Positions 27,540 through 35,565 of a DNA stretch of 64,000 nt are shown here, one piece after another. The notes beneath the pieces were generated by a model, which was not told where the DNA came from, ran no database searches, and saw only the letters and a program-made list of their open reading frames with translations. Positions within the stretch are counted from its first letter, which is position 1; each line of letters begins with the position of its first letter. The stretch comes from Streptomyces capitiformicae (GTDB taxonomy: Bacteria; Actinomycetota; Actinomycetes; Streptomycetales; Streptomycetaceae), in assembly GCF_002214185.1 (NCBI RefSeq), contig NZ_CP022161.1, forward strand, positions 434,001 to 498,000. The letters run 5' to 3'. The position numbers and the translations under genes were made by a program.

Positions 27540-28439
27540 ATGACCACCGACACCACCACCAAGGGCACCACCGCCACCGGTGAGACCGTGCTCGACGCCC
27601 GCGGCGTCACCATGCGCTTCGGCGGCCTCACCGCCGTACGCAACGTCAACCTCACCGTCAACAGCGGCGAGATCGTCGGACTCATCGGCCCCAACGGCGC
27701 CGGCAAGACGACCTTCTTCAACTGCCTCACCGGCCTCTACATCCCCACCGAAGGCGAAGTCCGGTACAAGGGCCAGGTCCTGCCACCCAAGTCCTTCAAG
27801 GTCACCGCGGCCGGCATCGCGCGCACGTTCCAGAACATCCGACTGTTCGCCAACATGACAGTCCTGGAAAACGTGCTCGTCGGCCGCCACACAAGGACCA
27901 AGGAGGGCCTGTGGTCCGCGCTGCTGCGCGGCCCCGGCTTCCACAAGGCCGAGGCGGCCTCCCGCGAACGGGCCATGGAACTCCTGGAGTTCGTCGGCCT
28001 CGACGCCAAGGCCGAACACCTCGCCCGCAACCTCCCCTACGGCGAACAGCGCAAACTGGAGATCGCGCGAGCGCTCGCCAGCGAGCCCGGCCTGCTCCTG
28101 CTCGACGAGCCCACAGCAGGCATGAACCCCCAGGAGACGCGGGCCACCGAGGAACTCGTCTTCGCCATCCGCGACAAGGGCATCGCCGTCCTCGTCATCG
28201 AGCACGACATGCGGTTCATCTTCAACCTCTGCGACCGCGTCGCCGTCCTCGTCCAGGGCGAAAAACTCGTCGAAGGCGACAGCGCCACCGTCCAGGGCGA
28301 CGAACGCGTCGTCGCCGCCTACCTCGGCGAACCCTTCGAAGACGCACCCGGCAAGGAGGAAGTCGCGGAAGTCGAGGCCGCCGAAGCACACGCCGAGGCC
28401 TCCACGGACGCCGCGCCCGGCAAGGAGAACGACCGATGA
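27540..28439 (+). CDS. livG: Branched-chain amino-acid ABC transporter ATPase
   Basis: 299 aa. Walker A GPNGAGKTT, a LivG-type ABC signature LPYGEQRKLEIARAL in place of LSGGQ, Walker B LLLLDEPTAGMNPQE and the H-loop VLVIEHDM. The C-terminal 35 residues are acidic (GKEEVAEVEAAEAHAEAST), an unusual tail for the family. ATPase of the LivKHMGF uptake system. The stop overlaps the livF start by four bases. Confidence 0.95.
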   Translation: MTTDTTTKGTTATGETVLDARGVTMRFGGLTAVRNVNLTVNSGEIVGLIGPNGAGKTTFFNCLTGLYIPTEGEVRYKGQVLPPKSFKVTAAGIARTFQNIRLFANMTVLENVLVGRHTRTKEGLWSALLRGPGFHKAEAASRERAMELLEFVGLDAKAEHLARNLPYGEQRKLEIARALASEPGLLLLDEPTAGMNPQETRATEELVFAIRDKGIAVLVIEHDMRFIFNLCDRVAVLVQGEKLVEGDSATVQGDERVVAAYLGEPFEDAPGKEEVAEVEAAEAHAEASTDAAPGKENDR

Positions 28440-29152
28440 CCGCACTGCTCGAAGTCGAAGACCTCCGGGTCGCCTACGGCAAGATCGAAGCCGTCAAAGG
28501 CATCTCCTTCAAGGTCAACGCCGGCGAAGTCGTCACCCTCATCGGCACCAACGGCGCCGGCAAGACCACAACCCTGCGCACCCTGTCCGGTCTCCTGAAG
28601 CCCGCCGGCGGCCAGATCAAGTTCAACGGCAGATCGCTCAAGAAGATCCCCGCGCACAACATCGTCTCGCTCGGACTCGCCCACTCCCCCGAAGGGCGGC
28701 ACATCTTCCCGCGCATGACCATCGAGGACAACCTCCGCCTCGGTGCGTTCCTGCGCAGCGACAAGCCCGGCATCGAGAAGGACATCCAGCGCGCCTACGA
28801 CCTCTTCCCCATCCTGGGAGAGCGCCGCAAGCAGGCCGCCGGAACCCTCTCGGGTGGTGAGCAGCAGATGCTGGCCATGGGCCGCGCGCTCATGTCCCAG
28901 CCCAAGCTCCTCATGCTCGACGAGCCCTCCATGGGCCTCTCCCCGATCATGATGCAGAAGATCATGGCCACCATCGCCGAGCTGAAGTCCCAGGGCACGA
29001 CCATCCTGCTCGTCGAGCAGAACGCCCAAGCGGCGCTCTCCCTCGCCGACCAGGGCCACGTCATGGAAATCGGCAAGATCGTCCTCTCCGGCACGGGCTC
29101 CGACCTGCTGGTCGACGAGTCGGTCCGCAAGGCGTACCTCGGCGAGGACTAG
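28436..29152 (+). CDS. livF: Branched-chain amino-acid ABC transporter ATPase
   Basis: 238 aa. Walker A IGTNGAGKTT, signature LSGGEQQMLAMGRALM, Walker B LLMLDEPSMGLSP and H-loop/Glu LLVEQN typical of LivF. The N-terminal LEVEDLRVAYGKIEAVKGISF and the SPEGRHIFPRMTIEDNL segment fit the family. Second ATPase of the transporter; the two ATPases form a heterodimer. Followed by a strong hairpin. Confidence 0.95.
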   Translation: MTALLEVEDLRVAYGKIEAVKGISFKVNAGEVVTLIGTNGAGKTTTLRTLSGLLKPAGGQIKFNGRSLKKIPAHNIVSLGLAHSPEGRHIFPRMTIEDNLRLGAFLRSDKPGIEKDIQRAYDLFPILGERRKQAAGTLSGGEQQMLAMGRALMSQPKLLMLDEPSMGLSPIMMQKIMATIAELKSQGTTILLVEQNAQAALSLADQGHVMEIGKIVLSGTGSDLLVDESVRKAYLGED

Positions 29153-29167
29153 CCTCCGGCCCACATA

Positions 29168-29211
29168 CGACGAGGCCCGCACCCCTGTGGAAGGGGGTGC
29201 GGGCCTCGTCG
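29168..29211. terminator. Bidirectional terminator between livF and pdtaR
   Basis: Perfect 18-base stem CGACGAGGCCCGCACCCC with a short loop and complement, midway between converging genes (about 15 bases after livF, 23 before the pdtaR stop). Likely used by both transcripts. Confidence 0.88.
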
Positions 29212-29233
29212 CATGTATACGTACGCGGGCGGG

Positions 29234-29890
29234 TCAGCCCTTCGCGGCCTTCTTCTCCTCGGCGTCCTGAATGACCGCCTCCGCGACCTGCTGCATCGAC
29301 ATACGACGGTCCATGGAGGTCTTCTGAATCCACCGGAAGGCCGCCGGCTCCGTCAGCCCGTACTCGGTCTGCAGAATCGACTTCGCCCGGTCCACGAGCT
29401 TGCGGGTCTCCAGACGGAGGGTGAGGTCGGCGACCTCCTTCTCCAACTCCTTCAACTCCGTGAACCGGGACACCGCCATCTCGATCGCCGGCACGACATC
29501 ACTCTTGCTGAACGGCTTCACGAGGTACGCCATCGCACCGGCATCCCGAGCACGCTCGACGAGGTCGCGCTGCGAGAACGCCGTCAGCATCAGCACGGGC
29601 GCGATGCGCTCCTCGGCGATCTTCTCGGCGGCGGAGATGCCATCCATCTTGGGCATCTTCACATCGAGGATCACAAGATCCGGCTGGTGCTCCCGGGCCA
29701 GCTCGATGGCCTGCTCACCGTCACCGGCCTCGCCTACGACGCTGTAGCCCTCCTCTTCGAGCATCTCCTTCAGGTCGAGGCGGATCAACGCCTCGTCCTC
29801 GGCGATGACGACACGGGTCGTCAGCGGAGGCACGTGCGACTTGTCGTCGTCGGGCGCGTCTACGGGCTGGGGCGACTCGGGGGCGGTCAC
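29234..29890 (-). CDS. pdtaR: ANTAR-domain response regulator (PdtaR-like)
   Basis: 218 aa. An N-terminal disordered stretch of about 25 residues, then a receiver domain with phosphoacceptor Asp 76 (LVILDVKMPKMDG), Thr/Ser in LMLTAFS and Lys 125 (LVKPFS). A C-terminal ANTAR helical RNA-binding domain follows (LVDRAKSILQTEYGLTEPAAFRWIQKTS). ANTAR proteins bind paired hairpins in nascent RNA and prevent termination. GTG start with AAGGAG five bases upstream. In mycobacteria the partner kinase is PdtaS; no kinase gene is nearby. In Streptomyces this gene sits next to tRNA-Leu and pyk, as here. Confidence 0.9.
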   Translation of the reverse strand: MTAPESPQPVDAPDDDKSHVPPLTTRVVIAEDEALIRLDLKEMLEEEGYSVVGEAGDGEQAIELAREHQPDLVILDVKMPKMDGISAAEKIAEERIAPVLMLTAFSQRDLVERARDAGAMAYLVKPFSKSDVVPAIEMAVSRFTELKELEKEVADLTLRLETRKLVDRAKSILQTEYGLTEPAAFRWIQKTSMDRRMSMQQVAEAVIQDAEEKKAAKG

Positions 29891-29994
29891 GGGGGCTCCT
29901 TGCTGCGGGCCGGGCAGGTACTGCTGCCCTTGCAGCCTACCTAGAGGCAAGGACCTGCGGAGACCCGGTACACTTCCTGCGAGCTGTATGGCTT

Positions 29995-30077
29995 GCCCGG
30001 TTGGAGGAACTGGTCAGACTCGCGGTGCTCAAACCACCGTGCCTTAGGGCATGTGGGTTCGAATCCCACACCGGGCA
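29995..30077 (+). tRNA. tRNA-Leu (anticodon CAA)
   Basis: 83 bases. Acceptor arms GCCCGGT and ACCGGGC, D-arm GAG/CTC, anticodon stem CGGTG/CACCG with loop CTCAAAC (anticodon CAA, reading UUG), long variable arm TGCC-TTAG-GGCA as in class II tRNAs, T-arm GTGGG TTCGAAT CCCAC. The discriminator is A; the following CC is encoded but the final A is not. Confidence 0.97.
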
Positions 30078-30084
30078 CCTCTGA

Positions 30085-30119
30085 AGCGGAGGTCCACGTT
30101 CGCGTGGACCTCCGCTTTT
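30085..30119 (+). terminator. tRNA-Leu terminator
   Basis: Perfect 14-base stem AGCGGAGGTCCACG, loop TTCG, complement, followed by TTT. It is a classic intrinsic terminator with a UUCG tetraloop, eight bases after the tRNA. Confidence 0.92.
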
Positions 30120-30158
30120 CGCTGCGCGCGGCGCCGATCAGTAACGCAGAGTGTCCGC

Positions 30159-30938
30159 ATGGAACAGCACAGTCCTTCGATCCGCGCCCAAGCCGTCGCA
30201 CTGATGCGCCAGGGCGTCCCTAACCGCGTCGTCGCGGAGCATCTCAACATCCCGCGCGGGACCATCGGCTGGTGGCGCAGTGAGGACCGCAGAAAGCGGG
30301 GCGAAGAGTACGAGCAGCCAACGGACTGCCCCCAATGCACAGGGCGCACATTCGATGCAGCGGCGTACGCCTACCTGCTCGGGCTCTATCTCGGCGACGG
30401 CCACATCATCTCGAAGCGCAAGCAGCACCACCTGTCCGTCTTCTGCAACGCAACCCAGACCGGCCTAATCTCGGCTGCTGCGGAGGCCATGCGCAAGGTG
30501 ATGCCGCAACCCAACGTCAGCCAGCGCCACAAGACCGGCTGCGTCGAGGTGAACTCGTACACGAGGCACTGGGTCTGTATGTTCCCCCAGCACGGCCCAG
30601 GCAAAAAGCACGCGCGCCGGATCACCCTCGAACCCTGGCAGCAGGACATCGTCGACGCCCACCCCTGGGAGTTCGTCCGGGGCCTCATCCACTCAGACGG
30701 CTGCCGTATCACCAACTGGACGACCCGACTCGTCAGCGGTGAGCGCAAGCGCTACGAGTACCCCCGCTACTTCTTTACCAACGTCTCTGACGACATCCGG
30801 CAGCTCTATACGGACACCCTCGACAAGCTCGGCGTCAAGTGGACGCAGTGCACCCGCAACGGCAACCCCTACAACATCTCCGTCGCCAAGAAGGCCTCCG
30901 TCGCCCTCATGGACACGCACGTAGGCCCCAAGTACTGA
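30159..30938 (+). CDS. Free-standing LAGLIDADG-type endonuclease with HTH
   Basis: 259 aa. The N-terminal 45 residues form a resolvase/transposase-type helix-turn-helix (IRAQAVALMRQGVPNRVVAEHLNIPRGTIGWWRSEDRRKRG), then a CPQC knuckle, then two LAGLIDADG-like motifs: YLLGLYLGDG near residues 72-81 and FVRGLIHSDG at 162-171, each with the acidic residue that ends the motif. Two motifs in one chain indicate a monomeric homing-endonuclease fold. No intein or intron boundary is near, so it is free-standing. Relatives in Streptomyces are usually annotated as transcriptional regulator. The gene sits 41 bases after the terminator of tRNA-Leu and converges with pyk. The ATG has only a weak ribosome site. 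Whether it cuts DNA or only binds it is unknown. Confidence 0.8.
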   Translation: MEQHSPSIRAQAVALMRQGVPNRVVAEHLNIPRGTIGWWRSEDRRKRGEEYEQPTDCPQCTGRTFDAAAYAYLLGLYLGDGHIISKRKQHHLSVFCNATQTGLISAAAEAMRKVMPQPNVSQRHKTGCVEVNSYTRHWVCMFPQHGPGKKHARRITLEPWQQDIVDAHPWEFVRGLIHSDGCRITNWTTRLVSGERKRYEYPRYFFTNVSDDIRQLYTDTLDKLGVKWTQCTRNGNPYNISVAKKASVALMDTHVGPKY

Positions 30939-30948
30939 CCCCCACCCC

Positions 30949-32385
30949 CTACTTGGGACTGTCGTCCTCCCCAATGTGATGCACCCGCACCATGTTCGTC
31001 GAGCCCGCGACCCCGGGCGGCGAGCCCGCCGTAATGACCACCACGTCACCCTTCTTGCAGCGGCCGTACTTCAGCAGCAGCTCATCCACCTGGTCGACCA
31101 TCGCGTCCGTCGAATCCACGCGCGGGCCGAGGAAGGTCTCCACGCCCCACGTCAGGCTCAACTGCGAACGCGTCGCCGGGTCGGGGGTGAAGGCCAGCAG
31201 AGGGATGGGCGACCGGTAACGCGACAGGCGGCGGGCCGTGTCGCCGCTCTGGCTGAACGCGACCAGGAACTTGGCGTTCAGGAAGTCGCCGATCTCCGCC
31301 GCCGCGCGGGCGACCGCGCCGCCCTGGGTGCGGGGCTTGTTGTGTTCGGTCAAGGGTGGGAGGCCCTTGGACAGCATGTCCTCCTCCGCCGCCGCGACGA
31401 TCTTCGACATCGTGCGGACCGTCTCCACCGCGTACTTGCCCACACTCGTCTCGCCCGACAGCATCACCGCGTCCGTACCGTCGAGCACCGCGTTGGCGAC
31501 ATCGCTCGCCTCCGCCCGGGTCGGGCGGGAGTTCTTGATCATCGATTCGAGCATCTGGGTGGCGACGATGACCGGCTTGGCGTTGCGCTTGGCCAGTTTG
31601 ATGGCTCGCTTCTGGACCAGGGGGACCTGTTCCAACGGCATCTCCACGCCGAGGTCACCGCGCGCGACCATGATGCCGTCGAAGGCGGCGACGATGTCGT
31701 CGATCGCGTCCACTGCCTGTGGTTTCTCCACCTTGGCGATGACGGGGAGTCGACGGCCCTCCTCGTCCATGATCCGGTGGACGTCCTCGATGTCCCGGCC
31801 GGATCGGACGAACGACAGCGCGATGATGTCGAAGCCCGTGCGCAGGGCCCAGCGGAGGTCTTGCTCGTCCTTTTCCGAGAGGGCGGGGACGGAGACGGCG
31901 ACTCCGGGGAGGTTCAGGCCTTTGTTGTCGGAGATGACGCCGCCTTCGACCACCTTCGTGTGGACGCGGGGGCCGTCTACCGCTGTGACTTCCAGCGTGA
32001 CCTTGCCGTCGTCGACGAGGATGCGTTCCCCGGTCGTGACATCAGTTGCCAGACCCAGGTGCGTCGTGCCGCATACTTCGCCGTTGCCCTCGACGCCAGC
32101 CTCCACGGTGATGGTGAAGGTGTCGTCGCGTTCAAGGAGTACGGGGCCTTCGAGGAATCGGCCGAGGCGGATCTTCGGGCCTTGAAGGTCGGCGAGTATG
32201 CCGACGCTGCGTCCGGTTTCGTCGGCGGCCTTGCGGACGTGGTGGTAGCGCTCCTCGTGTTCGGCGTGGTCGCCGTGGCTGAGGTTGAAGCGGGCGATGT
32301 CCATTCCGACTTCGACCAGGGCTTTGATCTGGTCGTACGAGTCGGTGGCGGGCCCGAGGGTGCAGACGATCTTTGCTCGGCGCAT
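30949..32385 (-). CDS. pyk: Pyruvate kinase
   Basis: 478 aa. Final glycolytic step, phosphoenolpyruvate to pyruvate with ATP formation. MRRAKIVCTLGPATDSYDQI, ARFNLSHGDH, the metal/substrate region VARGDLGVEMPLEQVPLVQKRAI, TRAEASDVANAVLDGTDAVMLSGETS and the C-terminal regulatory domain (SQSGDTARRLSRYRSPIPLLAFTP) are all present and full length. One of the two pyk genes typical of Streptomyces. The converging LAGLIDADG-type gene ends 10 bases away. Confidence 0.97.
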   Translation of the reverse strand: MRRAKIVCTLGPATDSYDQIKALVEVGMDIARFNLSHGDHAEHEERYHHVRKAADETGRSVGILADLQGPKIRLGRFLEGPVLLERDDTFTITVEAGVEGNGEVCGTTHLGLATDVTTGERILVDDGKVTLEVTAVDGPRVHTKVVEGGVISDNKGLNLPGVAVSVPALSEKDEQDLRWALRTGFDIIALSFVRSGRDIEDVHRIMDEEGRRLPVIAKVEKPQAVDAIDDIVAAFDGIMVARGDLGVEMPLEQVPLVQKRAIKLAKRNAKPVIVATQMLESMIKNSRPTRAEASDVANAVLDGTDAVMLSGETSVGKYAVETVRTMSKIVAAAEEDMLSKGLPPLTEHNKPRTQGGAVARAAAEIGDFLNAKFLVAFSQSGDTARRLSRYRSPIPLLAFTPDPATRSQLSLTWGVETFLGPRVDSTDAMVDQVDELLLKYGRCKKGDVVVITAGSPPGVAGSTNMVRVHHIGEDDSPK

Positions 32386-32529
32386 GTTTCGAGCCTATGG
32401 CTTACTCGTTGGTAGGGGTTTGGTGGTGCGTGACTACTCAACGGCCTTTTGGTGAAGGGTAGTTGACAAGTATTGAAGTGTGCGCGCAGGTGCTCCGATG
32501 AGCGTATCGGAGCACCGTGCGGGGGCTGG

Positions 32530-33234
32530 TCACAGTTGGGGCGGCAGCATGGTGAAGCGGGCGTTGACCTGGGCGTAGACGTGTTGGCGTTGGGGTTCGA
32601 GGTCGAGGGGGGCGGGGGCGTCTTCGACGGCGGCCATGCTGCGGGCGGGGGCGGCGGCGTAGAAGGGTTGGTTGTTGTCCTCGGCGCCGATGTCGGCGAG
32701 TTCGATCAGGGCCGCGAGGGTGGTGCCCAGGGCTTCGGCGTACTCCCTCGCGCGTTGTACGGCTTCGTGTACGGCTTGTTGTCGTGCGTGTTTGTGGGCG
32801 GGTGAGGTGGGGCGGAGGGACCACCAGGGGCCGTCGACTCGGGTGAGGTCGAGGTCGGCGAGGTGGGTGGTGAGTTCGCCGAGGGCGGTGAAGTCGGTGA
32901 GTTCGGCACTGATGTGGGCGCGGCCGTGGTAGGCGTGGACGCGTTCGCCGCGGCTTTTGTCCTTGAGTTGGGGGGTGATGGAGAAGGCGCCTGTTTCGAG
33001 GCGTTCGATTGCTTCGCCGTAGGTTTTGATGAGGTCGAGGACGGTGGTGTTGCGGCGGGTGAGGTCGTCGAGGGCGGTGCGGCGGTCTTTGCCTCGGGCG
33101 AGGACGGTGACTTCGATGCGGGCGATTTCGGGGTCGACTTCGAGGTGGGCTTCGCCGCGGACTGCGATGCGGGGTTGGTCGGGGGTGCCGTAGGGGACGG
33201 CGGCGGGTTGGGCTTCCTCTGGGCTGGTGGTCAT
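32530..33234 (-). CDS. SIMPL-domain protein
   Basis: 234 aa. SIMPL/DUF541 domain: RIAVRGEAHLEVDPEIARIEVTV at the start, RAHISAELTDFTALGELTTHLADLD, and YAEALGTTLAALIELADIG. No signal peptide or helix is visible, unlike the periplasmic YggE/BP26 members, so this copy may be cytosolic. Start ATG giving MTTSPEEAQP. Function unknown; it is divergent from the 5'-nucleotidase gene. Confidence 0.85.
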   Translation of the reverse strand: MTTSPEEAQPAAVPYGTPDQPRIAVRGEAHLEVDPEIARIEVTVLARGKDRRTALDDLTRRNTTVLDLIKTYGEAIERLETGAFSITPQLKDKSRGERVHAYHGRAHISAELTDFTALGELTTHLADLDLTRVDGPWWSLRPTSPAHKHARQQAVHEAVQRAREYAEALGTTLAALIELADIGAEDNNQPFYAAAPARSMAAVEDAPAPLDLEPQRQHVYAQVNARFTMLPPQL

Positions 33235-33429
33235 ACGTCCCACTCTGTCAGGAGTGGCCCGGTTGGGGGTGTGACAGGTCACCAGATCGAAACCTGGGGG
33301 GTCTGTTGCCGTGGGGAATGTACGGGTCAGAATCTACGCGCGTTATCGCGTGTGTCTTTCTCTGCTGTGCTTGTTGCGCGGCGTCTGTCTACGCGCGTTG
33401 AGATCCGTTTCCCCGAGGAGTGCCCCGAT
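33235..33429. promoter_or_regulatory. Divergent promoter region with a 12-base direct repeat
   Basis: 195 bases between the SIMPL and nucleotidase genes. The word TCTACGCGCGTT occurs twice in the same orientation, at 33333-33344 and 33388-33399, 55 bases apart. The spacing is close to five helical turns and could mark a regulator site, but no family is recognised. Confidence 0.4.
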
Positions 33430-35238
33430 ATGGCCTTGAATCGCCGGAAGTTTCTGAAGAAGTCTGCTGTGACCGGTGCGGGGGTGGCCATCGCCGGTGC
33501 GGCCGTGGCGCCGAGTGCGCAGGCCGCGGAGGTGCAGGCTGACGGGAAGAAGGCCCCGAAGCGGTACAAGTTCACCGTGATGGGGACGACCGATCTGCAC
33601 GGCAATGTCTTCAACTGGGACTACTTCACGGACAAGGAGTTCGACGACAGGGCGCACAACGACGTCGGTCTGGCGAAGATCTCGACGCTGGTGAACCAGG
33701 TCCGTAAGGAGAAGGGCCGCCGGAACACGCTGCTGATCGACGCGGGCGACACGATCCAGGGCACGCAGCTGTCGTACTACTACGCGAAGGTCGACCCGAT
33801 CACCGCCAAGGGTGGTCCGGTGCACCCGATGGCGCAGGCGATGAACGCGATCGACTACGACGCGGCCGCGCTGGGCAACCACGAGTTCAACTACGGCATT
33901 CCGGTGCTGCGGAAGTTCCAGGAGCAGTGCCGTTTCCCGCTGCTGGGCGCGAACGCGCTGGACGCGAAGACGCTGCGGCCGGCCTTCCCGCCGTACAGCA
34001 TGCACCGGCTGTGTACGCCGCACGGTCGTGATGTGAGGGTGGCGGTCCTCGGCCTGACGAACCCGGGTATCGCGATCTGGGACAAGGCGAATGTGCAGGG
34101 GAAGATGACGTTCCCGGGGCTGGAGGAGCAGGCGGCGAAGTGGGTGCCGAAGCTGCGGTCGATGGGTGCGGATGTCGTCATCGTGTCGGCGCACAGTGGT
34201 TCGTCGGGGACGTCGTCGTACGGTGATCAGCTGCCGTACATCGAGAACGCGGCGGGGCTGGTGGCCGAGCAGGTTCCCGGTATCGACGCGATTCTCGTGG
34301 GGCATGCGCACACGGAGATTCCGGAGTACTTCGTCACCAACAAGGAGACCGGCAAGCAGGTTGTGCTGTCGGAGCCTTTGAAGTGGGGGCAGCGGCTGAC
34401 GCTGTTCGACTTCGACCTGGTGTGGAGCAAGGGTCGTTGGACGGTCGAGAAGGTGGCGGCGCAGGTTCTCAACTCCAACACGGTGGAGGAGGACCCGGAG
34501 ATCGTGAAGATGCTCGGTGACGAGCACGAGAAGGTCGTGGCGTACGTCAACCAGGTGATCGGTACGAACGCCGCGGAGATGAGGTCGGTGGAGGCGCCGT
34601 ACAAGGACGTCCCGATCATCGATCTGATCAACCACATTCAGGCCGACACGGTGAAGCAGGCGCTGGCATCGACGGAGTACTCGTCGCTGCCGGTGTTGTC
34701 GCAGGCGGCGGCGTTCTCGCGGAGTGCGGTCATTCCGGCGGGCAATGTCACCATTCGGGACGTGGCCGGTCTGTATGTCTTCGAGAACACGCTGGAGGCG
34801 CGTCTGATGACGGGTGCGCAGATGAAGGCGTATCTGGAGTACTCGGCGAACTACTTCGTGCAGACGGCGGCGGACGCGGTGATCGACCCGGCGAAGCTGA
34901 CGAACGCGAACGGTACGCCGGACTACAACTACGACGCGGTGAGTGGTCTGACGTATGAGATCGACATCGCGAAGCCGGCGGGGTCGCGGGTGACGAATGT
35001 GCGGTTCGAGGGTGCGCCGCTGGCGGACGACAAGCAGTTCGTGTTCGCGGTGAACAACTACCGGGCCAACGGCGGCGGTAACTTCCCGCATGTCGCCGCG
35101 GCCCAGCTGTTGTGGTCGAACTCGGACGAGATCCGTAACACGATGATCGCCTGGGTGAAGGCGAAGGGGTCGATCGATCCGGCGGCGTTCGCGTCGGTGG
35201 ACTGGAAGCTGACGCGGAACGGTACGCCGGTCTTCTAG
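33430..35238 (+). CDS. Tat-exported bifunctional metallophosphatase/5'-nucleotidase
   Basis: 602 aa. Twin-arginine signal NRRKFLKKSAVTGAGVAIAG with an AQA-A type cleavage near residue 33. The metallophosphatase domain carries the metal ligands in MGTTDLHGNVFNWDYF, IDAGDTIQGTQ, AALGNHEFNYG, VVIVSAHSG and LVGHAHTEIPEYF. The C-terminal 5'-nucleotidase domain (residues about 360-580) shows VTIRDVAGLYVFENTLEARLMTGAQ and FVFAVNNYRANGGGNFP. It releases phosphate from nucleotides or cyclic nucleotides outside the cell. GAGGAG nine bases before the ATG. The stop overlaps the converging pseudogene by four bases. Confidence 0.94.
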   Translation: MALNRRKFLKKSAVTGAGVAIAGAAVAPSAQAAEVQADGKKAPKRYKFTVMGTTDLHGNVFNWDYFTDKEFDDRAHNDVGLAKISTLVNQVRKEKGRRNTLLIDAGDTIQGTQLSYYYAKVDPITAKGGPVHPMAQAMNAIDYDAAALGNHEFNYGIPVLRKFQEQCRFPLLGANALDAKTLRPAFPPYSMHRLCTPHGRDVRVAVLGLTNPGIAIWDKANVQGKMTFPGLEEQAAKWVPKLRSMGADVVIVSAHSGSSGTSSYGDQLPYIENAAGLVAEQVPGIDAILVGHAHTEIPEYFVTNKETGKQVVLSEPLKWGQRLTLFDFDLVWSKGRWTVEKVAAQVLNSNTVEEDPEIVKMLGDEHEKVVAYVNQVIGTNAAEMRSVEAPYKDVPIIDLINHIQADTVKQALASTEYSSLPVLSQAAAFSRSAVIPAGNVTIRDVAGLYVFENTLEARLMTGAQMKAYLEYSANYFVQTAADAVIDPAKLTNANGTPDYNYDAVSGLTYEIDIAKPAGSRVTNVRFEGAPLADDKQFVFAVNNYRANGGGNFPHVAAAQLLWSNSDEIRNTMIAWVKAKGSIDPAAFASVDWKLTRNGTPVF

Positions 35239-35528
35239 AGCTCCAGGGGTGACGGGTCGACGGCGTCGGCGATGGCTTTCGCGCCGGCGTCGTTGACGTG
35301 GAGGCCGTCGCCGCTGTTGAAGTCGTCGCGGATTCTGGTGGTTGGTCGGGGTCCGCGACGGCGGCGGCGATGTCGATGATCGCAGTCGAAGGGGTGGTCG
35401 TCGCCGAGGTAGGGGCCGCTGGTGGAGCCGATGGCGGTGAGCCCGGCGGCGTGACGGCGGTCGGCGAGGGTGGTCAGGCCCGTGTTGAGGTCGGCGGCGG
35501 TGGGGAGTTTGCCGGGTTCGGGTTTCAC
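35235..35528 (-). pseudogene. Remnant of an SGNH/GDSL hydrolase
   Basis: About 97 codons that match only the C-terminal third of Streptomyces SGNH hydrolases: LNTGLTTLADRRHAAGLTAIGSTSGPY and then IRDDFNSGDGLHVNDAGAKAIADAV, which holds the conserved Asp-x-x-His block (DGLH). Between them (about 35345-35395) the frame reads DCDHRHRRRRRGPRP, but the +1 frame reads AIIDIAAAVADPDQP, the sequence expected there, so two opposite frameshifts bracket that stretch. The N-terminal catalytic Ser block is absent. A clear dying gene. Confidence 0.85.
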
Positions 35529-35565
35529 GCCGCCGTCATTCCTGCCGCGCTTCTTTGCTCGTCGG

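Noticed and set aside
29995..30077. Integration site (attB) at tRNA-Leu
   Set aside because: No duplicated tRNA 3' end, integrase or island boundary is visible downstream; the next genes are the LAGLIDADG-type gene and pyk.
30159..30938. Intein or group I intron for the LAGLIDADG-type gene
   Set aside because: The gene is complete and separate, with its own HTH domain and stop; no host gene is interrupted and no splice-site motifs flank it.
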